In this document: piece after piece, positions 17,948 through 27,306 of the stretch
How the letters are laid out: every line of letters starts with the position of its first letter
How positions within the stretch are numbered: the stretch's first letter is position 1
NCBI GenBank assembly: GCA_002717515.1
Contig: PBEC01000011.1
Coordinates: forward strand, 3,531-41,901
Length of the DNA stretch: 38,371 nt
Direction: 5' to 3'
Source: Flavobacteriales bacterium
GTDB taxonomy: Bacteria; Bacteroidota; Bacteroidia; Flavobacteriales_C; GCA-002722245
Notes under the pieces: model-generated
What the model was told of the DNA's origin: nothing
Databases searched by the model: none
Seen by the model: only the letters and a program-made list of their open reading frames with translations
Position numbers and translations under genes: made by a program

Positions 17948-19963
17948 TTACTTGTAAGATCTTTGTTTCAATTCGATGTCGTTAAACTCCAATTGCTCTT
18001 TATGCAAAACTGCGTCACTTGGTTCACCTTTATACTCCCAGGCAGCGACATATCTAAAATTGACGTCATCTCTTAATGCTTCTCCGTCTTGTTCACCTCC
18101 AACCTCAACAGATTCTTCACGAAAATGACCTCCACAAGATTCATTTCTGTGAAGAGCATCTTTTGCAAACAACTCTCCAAGCTCTAAGAAATCAGCTACT
18201 CGTCCAGCTTTTTCCAATTCAGGATTTAACCCGTGTGAAACACCTGGAACTTTTACATCTTTCCAAAATTCTTCTCTAATTTGTTTTATTTCATCAACGG
18301 CCTCTTTCAAACCTTGCTCATTTCGTGACATTCCAACCTTATTCCACATTACCTTACCTAAACGCTTGTGGAAATGATCAACAGATTTAGAACCTTTATT
18401 ATTTATGAAGAAATCCAACCGTTCTTTCACTTCTTTTTCTGCTTGATCAAACTCTTCCGTGTCTGTTGGAATTTCTCCTGTTCGAATGTCCTTAGCCAAG
18501 AAATTACCAATAGTATAAGGCAAAACGAAATATCCATCCGCTAAACCTTGCATTAACGCAGAAGCTCCAAGCCTGTTTGCTCCATGCTCTGAAAAATTCG
18601 CTTCACCTGCAGCATAACATCCCGGTACGGTTGTCATTAAATTATAATCTACCCAAATACCACCCATAGTATAATGAACAGCAGGATAAATTTTCATTGG
18701 TGTTTTGTAAGGATTTTCATCGGCAATCTTCTCATACATTTGAAATAAATTCCCATACTTGGCTTCCACAACCTTAGTTCCAAGTTCGTTTACTAATTTT
18801 GAATCGTTTGCGTCAAGCCCTTTAATATTCGCCTCTGTTTTACCATAACGCTCAATGGCTGATGCAAAATCCAAATATACAGCTTCACCTGTTTGATTAA
18901 CTCCGAAACCAGCATCGCATCGCTCTTTTGCTGCTCTTGAGGCTACATCCCTAGGCACTAAATTTCCAAAAGCGGGATATCTTCTCTCCAGGTAGTAATC
19001 TCTGTCTTCTTCCTTAATTTGAGTAGGCTTTAGTTTTCCTTCTCTAATGGCTTGAGCATCCTCTAATTTTCCAGGCACCCAAATTCTACCATCGTTCCTC
19101 AAGGATTCTGACATCAGAGTTAATTTAGCCTGATCTTCTCCCGAACGAGGAATACATGTAGGATGAATTTGTGTGTAACAAGGATTGGCAAAAAAAGCAC
19201 CTCTTTTATGTGCTTTCCATGCAGCCGATACATTAGACCCCATAGCATTGGTAGACAGGAAAAAAACATTTCCATACCCCCCTGTACACAAAACAACAGC
19301 ATGAGCAGAATGTCTTTCTATTTCACCGGTTACTAAATTTCGAGCGATGATTCCACGAGCCTCACCATTCACCTTTACCAAATCCATCATTTCATGACGG
19401 TTGTACATCTTAATTTTTCCTTTATTGATTTGCCGATTCATTGCAGAATAAGCACCCAATAATAACTGTTGACCTGTTTGACCCTTTGCATAAAACGTAC
19501 GAGATACCAAAACTCCACCAAATGAACGGTTATCTAACAAACCTCCGTAATCTCTTGCAAACGGAACTCCTTGAGCAACACATTGATCAATAATGTTGGC
19601 CGAAACCTCAGCCAATCGATATACATTTGCTTCTCGTGCACGATAATCACCCCCTTTTACTGTGTCGTAAAACAACCGGTAAACAGAGTCACCATCATTT
19701 TGATAATTTTTAGCAGCATTGATTCCCCCTTGAGCCGCTATTGAGTGTGCACGTCTGGGAGAGTCTTGATAACAAAATGCTTTAACATTATAACCCATCT
19801 CAGCAAGGGAAGCTGCTGCGGATCCTCCTGCTAATCCTGTACCTACAACAATTACATCAATCAACCTTTTATTGGCTGGATTTACAACGTTAATATTGTT
19901 TTTATGATTGGTCCATTTATCTTTTATTGGACCTTCAGGTATATTTGAATTTAATACTGACAT
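17948..19963 (-). CDS. sdhA: succinate dehydrogenase/fumarate reductase flavoprotein subunit
   Basis: Catalytic subunit of complex II with covalently bound FAD, at the cytoplasmic face of the inner membrane. The dinucleotide-binding fold is [19 protein letters not shown] (about residues 35-53), followed by the FAD region [15 protein letters not shown] with the flavin-linking His. The substrate region includes HPTCIP and [12 protein letters not shown], and the C-terminal FAD motif is [18 protein letters not shown]. The 671 residues fit the type B (Bacteroidota, epsilonproteobacterial) form, longer than E. coli SdhA. The start is 13 bases after the sdhC stop, so translation is probably coupled to sdhC. 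Confidence 0.97.
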   Translation of the reverse strand: MSVLNSNIPEGPIKDKWTNHKNNINVVNPANKRLIDVIVVGTGLAGGSAAASLAEMGYNVKAFCYQDSPRRAHSIAAQGGINAAKNYQNDGDSVYRLFYDTVKGGDYRAREANVYRLAEVSANIIDQCVAQGVPFARDYGGLLDNRSFGGVLVSRTFYAKGQTGQQLLLGAYSAMNRQINKGKIKMYNRHEMMDLVKVNGEARGIIARNLVTGEIERHSAHAVVLCTGGYGNVFFLSTNAMGSNVSAAWKAHKRGAFFANPCYTQIHPTCIPRSGEDQAKLTLMSESLRNDGRIWVPGKLEDAQAIREGKLKPTQIKEEDRDYYLERRYPAFGNLVPRDVASRAAKERCDAGFGVNQTGEAVYLDFASAIERYGKTEANIKGLDANDSKLVNELGTKVVEAKYGNLFQMYEKIADENPYKTPMKIYPAVHYTMGGIWVDYNLMTTVPGCYAAGEANFSEHGANRLGASALMQGLADGYFVLPYTIGNFLAKDIRTGEIPTDTEEFDQAEKEVKERLDFFINNKGSKSVDHFHKRLGKVMWNKVGMSRNEQGLKEAVDEIKQIREEFWKDVKVPGVSHGLNPELEKAGRVADFLELGELFAKDALHRNESCGGHFREESVEVGGEQDGEALRDDVNFRYVAAWEYKGEPSDAVLHKEQLEFNDIELKQRSYK

Positions 19964-19976
19964 ATCAAAATTTTGT

Positions 19977-20672
19977 TTATTCCGTTATTACGTGAAACCA
20001 TGCAATAACAATAAATAATAACGGCACCAATACCGAATATGCTTTTCCAAATTTTTCTAATCCAGGAGTATATTTTTTGTCCCTAAACCCTACGGATTGA
20101 AAAGTGGACGCAAACCCATGGGCCAAATGAAGCCCAAGAAATATAAAAGCCAAAGTATACAAACTTGCATTTATGGGGTCTCCCATAGTTTTGTGAAGCT
20201 CTGCCCAATATCGAAAATCCTCTGTTCCTTTGACAAAACCAACCTTATCCCAACTTTGCTCTCCAAAAAATTTCAAACTAATTTCATGAATCCAAAACTG
20301 ACCCATATGAATTACCAAAAAAAGAAAGATCATTATCCCTGTAATGATCATATTTCTGGACACCCAAGAAGAGTTGGCCGCCTGATTATCTACTACATAA
20401 GCAACAGGCCTCGCTTTTTTGTTTTTGATTGTTAAAATGACACCCATTGCAAAATGCACTAAAACCCCTGCAATTAAAATAGGTTGTGCAAGAAATTGAA
20501 CAAATGGATTTGTTCCCATAAACTGAGAAGCCGCATTAAAAGCATCCGGATTAATAACGGATAAAAAGTTAATGATTAGATGTTGCAAGAGGAAAACCAA
20601 TAAAAACAAACCCGAAAGCGCCATAACTACTTTCCTACCTATAGATGTTTTCCCTATTCCTGAATTACTCAT
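19977..20672 (-). CDS. sdhC: succinate dehydrogenase cytochrome b subunit
   Basis: Single membrane anchor of a type B complex II, with five predicted membrane helices and no separate SdhD. It holds the di-haem and quinone sites. Likely haem-ligand histidines sit in [40 protein letters not shown] and IAWFHVITE. The length, 231 residues, fits the cytochrome b558 family (TIGR02046-like). It is first in the operon; a TAAATTTG box and a perfect 16-base palindrome lie upstream. The assignment of each histidine is by analogy with the B. subtilis and Wolinella enzymes. Confidence 0.94.
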   Translation of the reverse strand: MSNSGIGKTSIGRKVVMALSGLFLLVFLLQHLIINFLSVINPDAFNAASQFMGTNPFVQFLAQPILIAGVLVHFAMGVILTIKNKKARPVAYVVDNQAANSSWVSRNMIITGIMIFLFLVIHMGQFWIHEISLKFFGEQSWDKVGFVKGTEDFRYWAELHKTMGDPINASLYTLAFIFLGLHLAHGFASTFQSVGFRDKKYTPGLEKFGKAYSVLVPLLFIVIAWFHVITE

Positions 20673-20693
20673 AAAATCTAATTTTTTGTTCTC

Positions 20694-20709
20694 GAATTAA
20701 ATTTAATTC
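20694..20709. promoter_or_regulatory. perfect 16-base palindrome in the sdh leader
   Basis: GAATTAAATTTAATTC is its own reverse complement. It lies just downstream of the sdhC -7 box, at or near the expected transcription start. The position suits a repressor operator. In AT-rich DNA of this size one such palindrome could occur by chance. Confidence 0.4.
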
Positions 20710-20715
20710 ATGTTA

Positions 20716-20723
20716 CAAATTTA
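20716..20723 (-). promoter_or_regulatory. -7 promoter box of sdhCAB
   Basis: TAAATTTG on the minus strand, 43 bases before the sdhC ATG. It would give a leader of about 35-40 bases that contains the 20694-20709 palindrome. A TTG at the expected distance was not found. Confidence 0.5.
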
Positions 20724-20850
20724 CAACACAAATCGTTTATAACCTTGAATGGTACTTTACAGTACAAAGGGTATTCATAGATAGAAGTTATTAAAACATG
20801 TTGAAAAACCTTCTAAACCCCTATTAATACTTATATTTAAAAGGGTTTTC

Positions 20851-20879
20851 AACCTTGAATCTCTAAAAGATTACAGGTT
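20851..20879 (+). promoter_or_regulatory. hairpin plus T-tract upstream of pepP
   Basis: AACCTTGAATCT (20851-20862) and AGATTACAGGTT (20868-20879) pair except for two internal bases, with a 5-base loop. A T-rich run (TTTTATTT) follows. This looks like a weak terminator or attenuator on the plus strand in the sdhC-pepP gap, 31 bases before the pepP ATG. No plus-strand gene lies upstream, so it would act on the pepP leader or on stray transcription. Confidence 0.4.
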
Positions 20880-20910
20880 TTTATTTAGATTCTTTCTAAA
20901 CTAGTAAGAT

Positions 20911-22215
20911 ATGAACGTAAGATACGACATTATTGATTCCAAACTGTTTATTGACAACAGAAACAGATTTAGTAAATCCTTAAAAAACAACAGCTTAGCT
21001 ATATTTCACTCAAATGATGAAATGCCGAGAAACGGTGATTGCTTTTTCCCATTTCGCCAAAACTCTGATTTCTTCTATTTGAGTGGAATTGACCAGGAAA
21101 AATCAATATTACTCTTGTTTCCTGAATGCCCAAACCCATCTTATCGGGAGGTGCTATTTATAAGAGAGACGTGTAAACAGACCCAAATATGGGAAGGTCC
21201 CAAATACAGTAAAGAAGAAGCTGTAAGAGTTTCTGGCATAAAAACGGTGCTGTGGTTGGAAGACTTCGATGCTACTTTTAACAGGCTGACCAACTGGGCT
21301 ACAAACATATATGTAAATCAAAATGAACACGACAGAGCCAACTCACAAGTGGATTCAAGAAATTTAAGGTTTACGCGCAGAATAAAAAATCAATTACCTG
21401 CACACAATTTTGAAAGAGCAACTCCCTTAGTAACAAAGTTAAGAGAAGTGAAGGCTGATTTAGAAATTGATCTCATAAAAAGAGCTTGCAGCATTACCGA
21501 AAAAGGATTTCGAAGAGTTTTAAACAGAACAAAACCAGGGGTTTGGGAATATGAACTCGAAGCTGAGGCTACTCATGAATTCATTATAAATAAGGCAAAT
21601 GGTCATGCTTACACACCTATATTTGCCTCAGGTTCCAACGCCTGTATTCTTCACTACACACACAACAATCAACAATGTAAATCAGGAGATTTAATTTTAA
21701 TGGATTTTGGTGCAGAATATGCCAACTACGCTTCCGATTTAACTCGAACCATTCCCGTTAATGGTCAATTTACAAAACGTCAGCGACAAATTTACAATAC
21801 TGTTAGAAAAGTAATGATTACTGCAACTGAAATGTTTGTACCCGGTAATACTTTGGAGGAATTTAACAAAGAGGTTGGGAAGCTTATGGAAGCCGAACTA
21901 ATCGGATTAGGACTCTTGAAAAAAGAAGAAGTAAAGAAACAATCTTCAAAAAGTCCACTCTACAAAAAATACTTTCCTCACGGCACAGCTCATTTTTTAG
22001 GAATGGACGTTCACGATGTTGGTAATAGATTTTCTTCTTTTAAATCAGGAATGGTTTTCACATGCGAGCCTGGAATATATATCCCAGAAGAAGGAATTGG
22101 AATAAGAATTGAAAACGATATACTTGTAACGGAAAATGGACCCGTTGACCTTATGGCTTCGATACCAATTGAAACAGAGGAAATCGAAGAATTAATGAAC
22201 CAAAATAAACTTTAA
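20911..22215 (+). CDS. Xaa-Pro aminopeptidase (M24B, PepP-like)
   Basis: Cytosolic di-metal aminopeptidase that removes an N-terminal residue before proline. The N-terminal AMP_N domain (about residues 1-170) has FFPFRQNSDFFYLSGIDQEKS. The C-terminal pita-bread domain has the metal ligands: the first Asp in LILMDFGAEYANYASDLTRT (with the second Asp), the His in FPHGTAHFLGMDVHDVG, and the Glu residues in TCEPGIYIPEEGIGIRIEND. Length 434 matches E. coli PepP. The acyl-CoA-binding gene starts 4 bases after its stop, so the two form an operon. Divergent from sdhC. Confidence 0.94.
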   Translation: MNVRYDIIDSKLFIDNRNRFSKSLKNNSLAIFHSNDEMPRNGDCFFPFRQNSDFFYLSGIDQEKSILLLFPECPNPSYREVLFIRETCKQTQIWEGPKYSKEEAVRVSGIKTVLWLEDFDATFNRLTNWATNIYVNQNEHDRANSQVDSRNLRFTRRIKNQLPAHNFERATPLVTKLREVKADLEIDLIKRACSITEKGFRRVLNRTKPGVWEYELEAEATHEFIINKANGHAYTPIFASGSNACILHYTHNNQQCKSGDLILMDFGAEYANYASDLTRTIPVNGQFTKRQRQIYNTVRKVMITATEMFVPGNTLEEFNKEVGKLMEAELIGLGLLKKEEVKKQSSKSPLYKKYFPHGTAHFLGMDVHDVGNRFSSFKSGMVFTCEPGIYIPEEGIGIRIENDILVTENGPVDLMASIPIETEEIEELMNQNKL

Positions 22216-22219
22216 GCCT

Positions 22220-22471
22220 ATGACTCTAAATGAACAATTTCAAAAAGCTGTAAATGAATCTAAAAATCTTCCCGAGAAGCCTTCAAACGACATCCTACTT
22301 AAACTATACAGCCTTTATAAACAGGCAACAAAGGGTGATGTATCAGGCGAAAAACCAATCGGATTCGACTTTGTAAACCTTGCGAAATACAATGCGTGGG
22401 AACAACTTAAAGGAAAAAGCCAGGAAGAGGCCATGGAGGAATATGTTGAATTAATTCATTCCTTAAAATAA
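22220..22471 (+). CDS. acyl-CoA-binding protein (ACBP)
   Basis: An 83-residue four-helix protein that binds long-chain acyl-CoA esters in the cytosol. The family signature is visible: LYSLYKQATKGDVSGEKP, FDFVNLAKYNAWEQLKGKS and EEAMEEYVELI, with the acyl-CoA-contacting Tyr and Lys of YKQAT. ACBP is best known from eukaryotes but occurs in some bacteria, including Bacteroidota. It starts 4 bases after pepP. The terminator hairpin begins within its stop codon. I see no fused domains. Confidence 0.93.
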   Translation: MTLNEQFQKAVNESKNLPEKPSNDILLKLYSLYKQATKGDVSGEKPIGFDFVNLAKYNAWEQLKGKSQEEAMEEYVELIHSLK

Positions 22472-22498
22472 AAAAGGCCGAATAAACCGGCCTTTTTT
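22470..22498. terminator. bidirectional rho-independent terminator
   Basis: AAAAAAGGCCG (22470-22480) pairs perfectly with CGGCCTTTTTT (22488-22498), with a 7-base loop. The stem is 11 base pairs and has a T-run on each strand. It lies between the convergent ACBP gene and the 22502-23584 gene and overlaps the ACBP stop codon by 2 bases. It is the strongest terminator in the window. Confidence 0.93.
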
Positions 22499-22501
22499 AT
22501 T

Positions 22502-23584
22502 TTACTTATGCAAAGCATATCCAAAAGAGAATCCATATAGCCAGCCATCGTTGTCAGGTATTGCGTATAGGTTAACAGGTATTGTCATATTTCCAGCTTT
22601 AAAACTTTTACCAATTGCCCAAACCCAGCCCGGCTGGAATTTATAATCACCTCTACTATCCAATCGATTTGATAAAACACCTTCATAATCAGAATTCTCC
22701 CCTTCAATTATCCAATGGTTTGACTCATCCATATATCCTTTCTGGACTTGTTTCAGCCTAAATATTGGACCAAATCCTATTTCAAAACCATACTTCACAC
22801 CTCTGAAACCATTAAGTAAAGAAAGAGCAGGGATTGCCAACTGCTGATCCAATCCGGTCAAAGATACATTCGTTTGAAAAACAGCTTGCACGGCTCCAGT
22901 ATATAAATAAGACTTTTCATATTGATATCCTATAACCGCCATAGTTGGATTCTTATTATAACCTCCTGGTGCTGAACTTTGAATTATATTGCTGTTTAAC
23001 CCCGTTATGTAAGAAAGACCAAAACGGGGACCTGAAAGATTATAAGGTTTAATTTTTGGACCCTCAAGTTCAGCATTTTTAGCTTTGTCAAAGTTAAAAA
23101 CAACCAAATCATCTAACTTTACTTTTTTATTAAAAAGTGACTTTACAGACATTTCCATAAACTTCCAGATGTATTCCTCTTCAAATAAATACTCTGAATA
23201 ATCACTCTCCACCACTTTTTGAGTTTCGGGATTTATCAACCTTAAGTGAATTGACAGTTTCTCACCCGTTAATTCTGCAGAACCGGTTAGTGCATAATCA
23301 ACCCCGAGTGATTTCCCCAATTCAGAAATGCATCTAACACCAAAACATTTCTTACCCGGTTGTACTTTAGCTTCAACAAGCTCAGCAACCGAGTATTTAT
23401 CGATAACATCCATTGTATCCAATTTCCGTATTTCAGAAGTAACCATGGAGATGTATTGACTTTCTTTATAGTTGGATCCAATAACATCAAAATTTACAAT
23501 GGCAATTGTTTCCTTTGCCATTGTTGCTGTTTGGATTAAAATAAAAATCCACATCAATCCCAATTTTAGTCTTACCTTATTCAT
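22502..23584 (-). CDS. exported protein with CsgG/TolB-N-like N-terminal domain, unknown function
   Basis: A 360-residue protein I do not recognise. A signal peptide (about residues 1-23, ending near TATMA) is followed by KETIAIVNFDVIGSNYKESQ and, further on, ISELGKSLGVDYALTGSAEL, a layout like the alpha/beta domain of CsgG, TolB-N and GNA1162-type envelope proteins. That domain ends near residue 155. Its region CFGVRC may form a disulfide. From about 180 the protein is rich in Tyr, Trp, Gly and alternating hydrophobics, which suggests an outer-membrane beta-barrel or beta-sandwich. Its stop is 3 bases from the terminator. A promoter-like TATATTTG lies about 125 bases upstream. The fold assignment is tentative. 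Confidence 0.7.
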   Translation of the reverse strand: MNKVRLKLGLMWIFILIQTATMAKETIAIVNFDVIGSNYKESQYISMVTSEIRKLDTMDVIDKYSVAELVEAKVQPGKKCFGVRCISELGKSLGVDYALTGSAELTGEKLSIHLRLINPETQKVVESDYSEYLFEEEYIWKFMEMSVKSLFNKKVKLDDLVVFNFDKAKNAELEGPKIKPYNLSGPRFGLSYITGLNSNIIQSSAPGGYNKNPTMAVIGYQYEKSYLYTGAVQAVFQTNVSLTGLDQQLAIPALSLLNGFRGVKYGFEIGFGPIFRLKQVQKGYMDESNHWIIEGENSDYEGVLSNRLDSRGDYKFQPGWVWAIGKSFKAGNMTIPVNLYAIPDNDGWLYGFSFGYALHK

Positions 23585-23709
23585 TTTTCTATTGTTTTTT
23601 TAATTAAATTTTGACTTTTTTAGTCAATTACTTAATTCAAAATTCAGACAATTGAAAAGAGCTTCAGAATTAAAAAACGATAAGAATGCAATAAATTTTG
23701 CAAAAAATG

Positions 23710-23735
23710 CAAATATACGTTTTTGAGTTTTTCAA
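23710..23735 (-). promoter_or_regulatory. promoter of the 22502-23584 gene
   Basis: On the minus strand TTG (23733-23735) and TATATTTG (23710-23717) are 15 bases apart. Transcription would start near 23703, leaving a leader of about 120 bases, the longest predicted in this window. The leader is AT-rich and I see no riboswitch in it. Confidence 0.5.
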
Positions 23736-23751
23736 TACTATTCGAAAAAAA

Positions 23752-24162
23752 CTAAATAATAAGGGTTATTATTAATAAAATCGCTGTCAAAATAAGAGCT
23801 AATAAAAATACTTGTCCTATTGCACCAAAGGATTTAAAAAAAGGAATGTTTTTCATGAATTTTTGAAATCCATCTATCCCTGAAGAATCACTTGTCATAA
23901 TATCTTTCATAGGCACAATATCGTGCATTGCTAATAAAACATAAGCATCATAAGCCTGACTTTCCTTTGTTAAAAGCCTAACTCCACCCGTTATTGTATT
24001 CACGAATGCCTCGTAATAATTAAATCTTGTTGAGTATGAGCTGTTAATGTGCGCAAAGAAACCTTGACTTTCAAGCAGCAATTTAGCTTGTTCGGCCTGA
24101 ATGTCAGAATTAAAAGTCCAAAGTAATACTAAACGATCTTTTTTATTAACCTCTTCAAGCAT
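23752..24162 (-). CDS. DUF2007-like protein with C-terminal membrane helix
   Basis: A 136-residue protein. Residues about 10-75 resemble the DUF2007 (putative signal-transducing) fold: LVLLWTFNSDIQAEQAKLLLESQG, then GGVRLLTKESQAYDAYVLL. The last about 25 residues, GQVFLLALILTAILLIITLI, are a hydrophobic segment, so the domain is tail-anchored and faces the cytoplasm. It starts 2 bases after the hflX stop and must be cotranslated with it. Function unknown; the link to HflX is only the position. Confidence 0.75.
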   Translation of the reverse strand: MLEEVNKKDRLVLLWTFNSDIQAEQAKLLLESQGFFAHINSSYSTRFNYYEAFVNTITGGVRLLTKESQAYDAYVLLAMHDIVPMKDIMTSDSSGIDGFQKFMKNIPFFKSFGAIGQVFLLALILTAILLIITLII

Positions 24163-24164
24163 AG

Positions 24165-25400
24165 TTATGCTATTGGTAAATCAGGATATAAAAAATCATT
24201 GTAAGGATAACGTTTAATATGCTGCTCTCTAATTTTAGAATACAGTGTTGATTTAAACTCATTCCAATTTGTTTTTTGACCTGCTGAAATAAAAAGACAT
24301 TCCACATTATGATCTTTAGCCATCCAGGTTTTTTTTAGCTCTTCTAAAGAGTAATTTTCAGGTAATTTTGGAGTCAAGTCATCATCTTCTTTTTCAATGT
24401 AATTGTATGCATCAATTTTATTAAAAACCAAAAGAGTTGGTTTTTCTGATGAGTCTATCTCTTTAATTGTCTCATTAACAACTCGAATATGATCTTCAAA
24501 ATTAGGGTGCGAAATATCAACAACATGAATAAGTAAATCGGATTCTCTAACTTCATCTAAAGTTGACTTAAAAGATTCGACTAATCCATGAGGCAATTTG
24601 CGAATAAATCCAACTGTATCAGAAAGTAAAAATGGTAAATTTCCCACAACTACTTTCCTGACTGTAGTGTCCAGGGTTGCAAAAAGCTTATTCTCCGCCA
24701 GAACATCGCTTTTCCCCAAAGCATTCATAATTGTCGATTTACCCACATTCGTGTAACCAATCAATGCGGCTCGAATCATTTTTTCTCGATTTCCCCTTTG
24801 TGTCGACTTTTGTTTATCAATTTTACTAAGACGTTTTCTCAAAAGTGCCATTCTGTCTCTGGCAATCCGTCGATCGGTTTCTATTTCCGTCTCACCAGGA
24901 CCACGCATTCCTACCCCCCCTTTTTGACGAGATAAGTGAGTCCACATATTGGTAAGTCTAGGTAATAAATATTGATACTGAGCCAGTTCAACTTGTGTTT
25001 TAGCGTGTGCTGTTTGAGCTCTTGATGCAAATATATCCAGTATTAAATTGTTACGATCGAGTATTTTGCACTCTAAAGCAGTCTCAATATTTCTCAACTG
25101 TGAAGGACTCAGTTCGTCATCAAATATTACAGTACCTATACAGTTTACATCAATATATTCACTAACCTCTTCTAACTTTCCTTTTCCAACAAAAGTTTTT
25201 GGATGAGGACGCTCAAGTTTTTGAACAAATCTTTTTTCAACAACGACACCTGCTGTGTGTGCCAAAAAAGCAAGTTCATCTAAATATTCATTTACCTGTT
25301 CATTGGACTGATTTTGAGAAACAACACCTACGATAACGGCTTTTTCAATTTCTTTTTCTCTTAAATCGTATATTTTATCTGGACCTTTATAATCCCCCAT
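24165..25400 (-). CDS. hflX: GTPase HflX
   Basis: Ribosome-associated GTPase that splits or rescues stalled 70S ribosomes under stress. An HflX-specific N-terminal domain (about residues 1-190) has HPKTFVGKGKLEEV and VIFDDELSPSQLRNIE. A linker with RQKGGVGMRGPGETEIETDRR leads to the G domain: G1 GYTNVGKST (about 215-223), G3 DTVGF, and NKID (G4). Length 411 is normal. It is first of the hflX-DUF2007 pair and divergent from recJ. No exact TAnnTTTG was found before it. Confidence 0.95.
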   Translation of the reverse strand: MGDYKGPDKIYDLREKEIEKAVIVGVVSQNQSNEQVNEYLDELAFLAHTAGVVVEKRFVQKLERPHPKTFVGKGKLEEVSEYIDVNCIGTVIFDDELSPSQLRNIETALECKILDRNNLILDIFASRAQTAHAKTQVELAQYQYLLPRLTNMWTHLSRQKGGVGMRGPGETEIETDRRIARDRMALLRKRLSKIDKQKSTQRGNREKMIRAALIGYTNVGKSTIMNALGKSDVLAENKLFATLDTTVRKVVVGNLPFLLSDTVGFIRKLPHGLVESFKSTLDEVRESDLLIHVVDISHPNFEDHIRVVNETIKEIDSSEKPTLLVFNKIDAYNYIEKEDDDLTPKLPENYSLEELKKTWMAKDHNVECLFISAGQKTNWNEFKSTLYSKIREQHIKRYPYNDFLYPDLPIA

Positions 25401-25501
25401 ATTTTGAATATAGTGTTTTACATTAAAGAATTCACTTCAAGAGATAAATATACGAAAGGATTTAATTAACAATTTAGTATTAATCTGTTCAGAATTCAAT
25501 G

Positions 25502-25528
25502 TTGTTTAAAGTATAAAAAATATCTTTG
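25502..25528 (+). promoter_or_regulatory. Bacteroidota-type promoter of recJ
   Basis: TTG (25502-25504) and TATCTTTG (25521-25528) are 16 bases apart, the same spacing as at dxs. The box ends 4 bases before the ATG, so the mRNA is expected to be leaderless. Confidence 0.6.
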
Positions 25529-25532
25529 AATC

Positions 25533-27245
25533 ATGCTGAAAAAAAAGTGGCTTTTAAAACCCGAACCCAATCCTGATCTTGTTTGTCAGCTTCAACAAGA
25601 ACTATGCGTTCACAACAGCATTTGCAAACTGTTGATTCAAAGGGGGGTTAACTCATTTAAAAAAGCCAAACGTTTTTTTCGACCAACAACATCCCTGCTT
25701 CATGACCCTATGTTAATGAAAAACATGTCTGAAGCAGTTTGCAGAATTAATGAAGCAATCAAGAAAAATGAAAAAATACTCATTTATGGAGATTACGACG
25801 TAGACGGGACTACTTCGGTTGCGATGGTTTATTCATTCTTCAAGGAATCCTATGAAAACATTAGCTATTATATTCCCGATAGATATACAGAAGGCTATGG
25901 GATTTCTATTCAAAGTATTGATTATGCAAGCGAGAACAATGTTAAACTTATCGTCGCATTAGATTGTGGAATTAAAGCAATAAAAGAAGTGAATTATGCC
26001 AGAGAAAAAAAAATTGATTACATCATCTGCGATCATCATTTACCTGGTACAACCATTCCAAACAGCATCGTTCTAAATCCAAAACAAAAAAAATGTAATT
26101 ACCCATTTAAGGAACTCTCGGGTGCAGGAGTAGGTTTTAAACTCCTTCAAGCTTTTTGTAACCAAAATGAAATCACTATAGAAAGGGCCAATAAATATAT
26201 AGATCTACTTGCTGTTTCAATAGGGGCAGACATGGTTCCCTTAGTTGAAGAAAACCGTGTTTTAGCTCAGTATGGAATAGAAAAACTAAACCGAAATCCA
26301 TCCATTGGTCTCAATGCTATTTTAATAAACGCTAAAATTCATGGCTTAGTTAATATGCGCGATATTGGATTCTCTATTGGACCAAGAATTAACGCTGCAG
26401 GCAGAATATCTCATGCTTCAAAGGCAGTTGATCTTTTAACCGCAACCAATGAGGATCATGCAAAAAAAATCAGTCAAGAAGTTAGCTTAAACAATATTGA
26501 CCGAAGATTATTGGATAAAAAAACGACAAAAGAAGCCCTTTCAATTTTACTATCTGATAACACCCATCAAAATAAGAAGTCTACAGTAGTTCATAATGAA
26601 ACTTGGCACAAAGGTGTTTTAGGTATAGTTTGTAACCGTATTCAGGATTATTATTACCGTCCAACCATTGTTCTTACAAAAAACGGAAACGATTACACAG
26701 GCTCTGCAAGATCTGTGAAGGGCTATGATATATATAATGCCATTAATCTTTCCTCAGATAAGCTAGAGGCTTTTGGAGGTCATAAATATGCTGCAGGACT
26801 AACCGTTAAGCAAGAGAACCTTAAGGAGTTTACTAGTCAATTCGAACAAGTCGTCGAGGAAACTATTCAAGAAGATCACCTTTCACCAAGTATAGAAATA
26901 GATATTGAACTTCCTATTAATCAAATACAAAAAGGTCTTTTTAACCTTTTAAATCAATTTGAACCCTTTGGCGTTGGAAACGAGCAACCCATATTTAAGT
27001 GTATAAATGTTACAGCCGTAAAAGGAACCTTAAGAGTTGTGGGGAAAGACCATTTAAAAATGGAAATCATGGAAGTAAAAAATCCTAAACTAAGAATTTC
27101 CGCCATAGCCTTTAACCAGGTTGAACATTTTGATTTCATATCAAAAGGATATTCATTTGATATATGCTATTCTTTAGAGACTAATAAATGGAATGGAAAC
27201 CAGACGCTTCAGGCAAACATTAAAGACATTAGAATACATTCGTGA
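25533..27245 (+). CDS. recJ: single-stranded-DNA-specific exonuclease RecJ
   Basis: 5'-3' ssDNA exonuclease of recombination and repair. DHH-family motifs are in order: ILIYGDYDVDGTTSVAMVYS (about residues 80-98, with the metal Asp residues), LIVALDCGIKA, IICDHHLPG (motif III), VSIGADMVPL (motif IV), and the DHHA1 region with SARSVKGYDIY and FGGHKYAAGLTV. An OB-like C-terminal domain follows (about 470-570). Length 570 is normal. Divergent from hflX; the 61-base gap to the convergent OmpA gene has no clear terminator. Confidence 0.96.
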   Translation: MLKKKWLLKPEPNPDLVCQLQQELCVHNSICKLLIQRGVNSFKKAKRFFRPTTSLLHDPMLMKNMSEAVCRINEAIKKNEKILIYGDYDVDGTTSVAMVYSFFKESYENISYYIPDRYTEGYGISIQSIDYASENNVKLIVALDCGIKAIKEVNYAREKKIDYIICDHHLPGTTIPNSIVLNPKQKKCNYPFKELSGAGVGFKLLQAFCNQNEITIERANKYIDLLAVSIGADMVPLVEENRVLAQYGIEKLNRNPSIGLNAILINAKIHGLVNMRDIGFSIGPRINAAGRISHASKAVDLLTATNEDHAKKISQEVSLNNIDRRLLDKKTTKEALSILLSDNTHQNKKSTVVHNETWHKGVLGIVCNRIQDYYYRPTIVLTKNGNDYTGSARSVKGYDIYNAINLSSDKLEAFGGHKYAAGLTVKQENLKEFTSQFEQVVEETIQEDHLSPSIEIDIELPINQIQKGLFNLLNQFEPFGVGNEQPIFKCINVTAVKGTLRVVGKDHLKMEIMEVKNPKLRISAIAFNQVEHFDFISKGYSFDICYSLETNKWNGNQTLQANIKDIRIHS

Positions 27246-27306
27246 TTGGTCTGGTCTATATTAAAAAAAGAATTGTTTAGCTGAAAAATACTAATTCAAG
27301 GAAATT

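Noticed and set aside
20097-20435. 112-codon plus-strand frame
   Set aside because: Antisense to sdhC, which has clear membrane and haem features; the frame has low-complexity basic sequence and no promoter.
27246-27306. Possible terminator between recJ and the OmpA gene
   Set aside because: Only a 5-base GAATT/AATTC pairing with a long loop; too weak.
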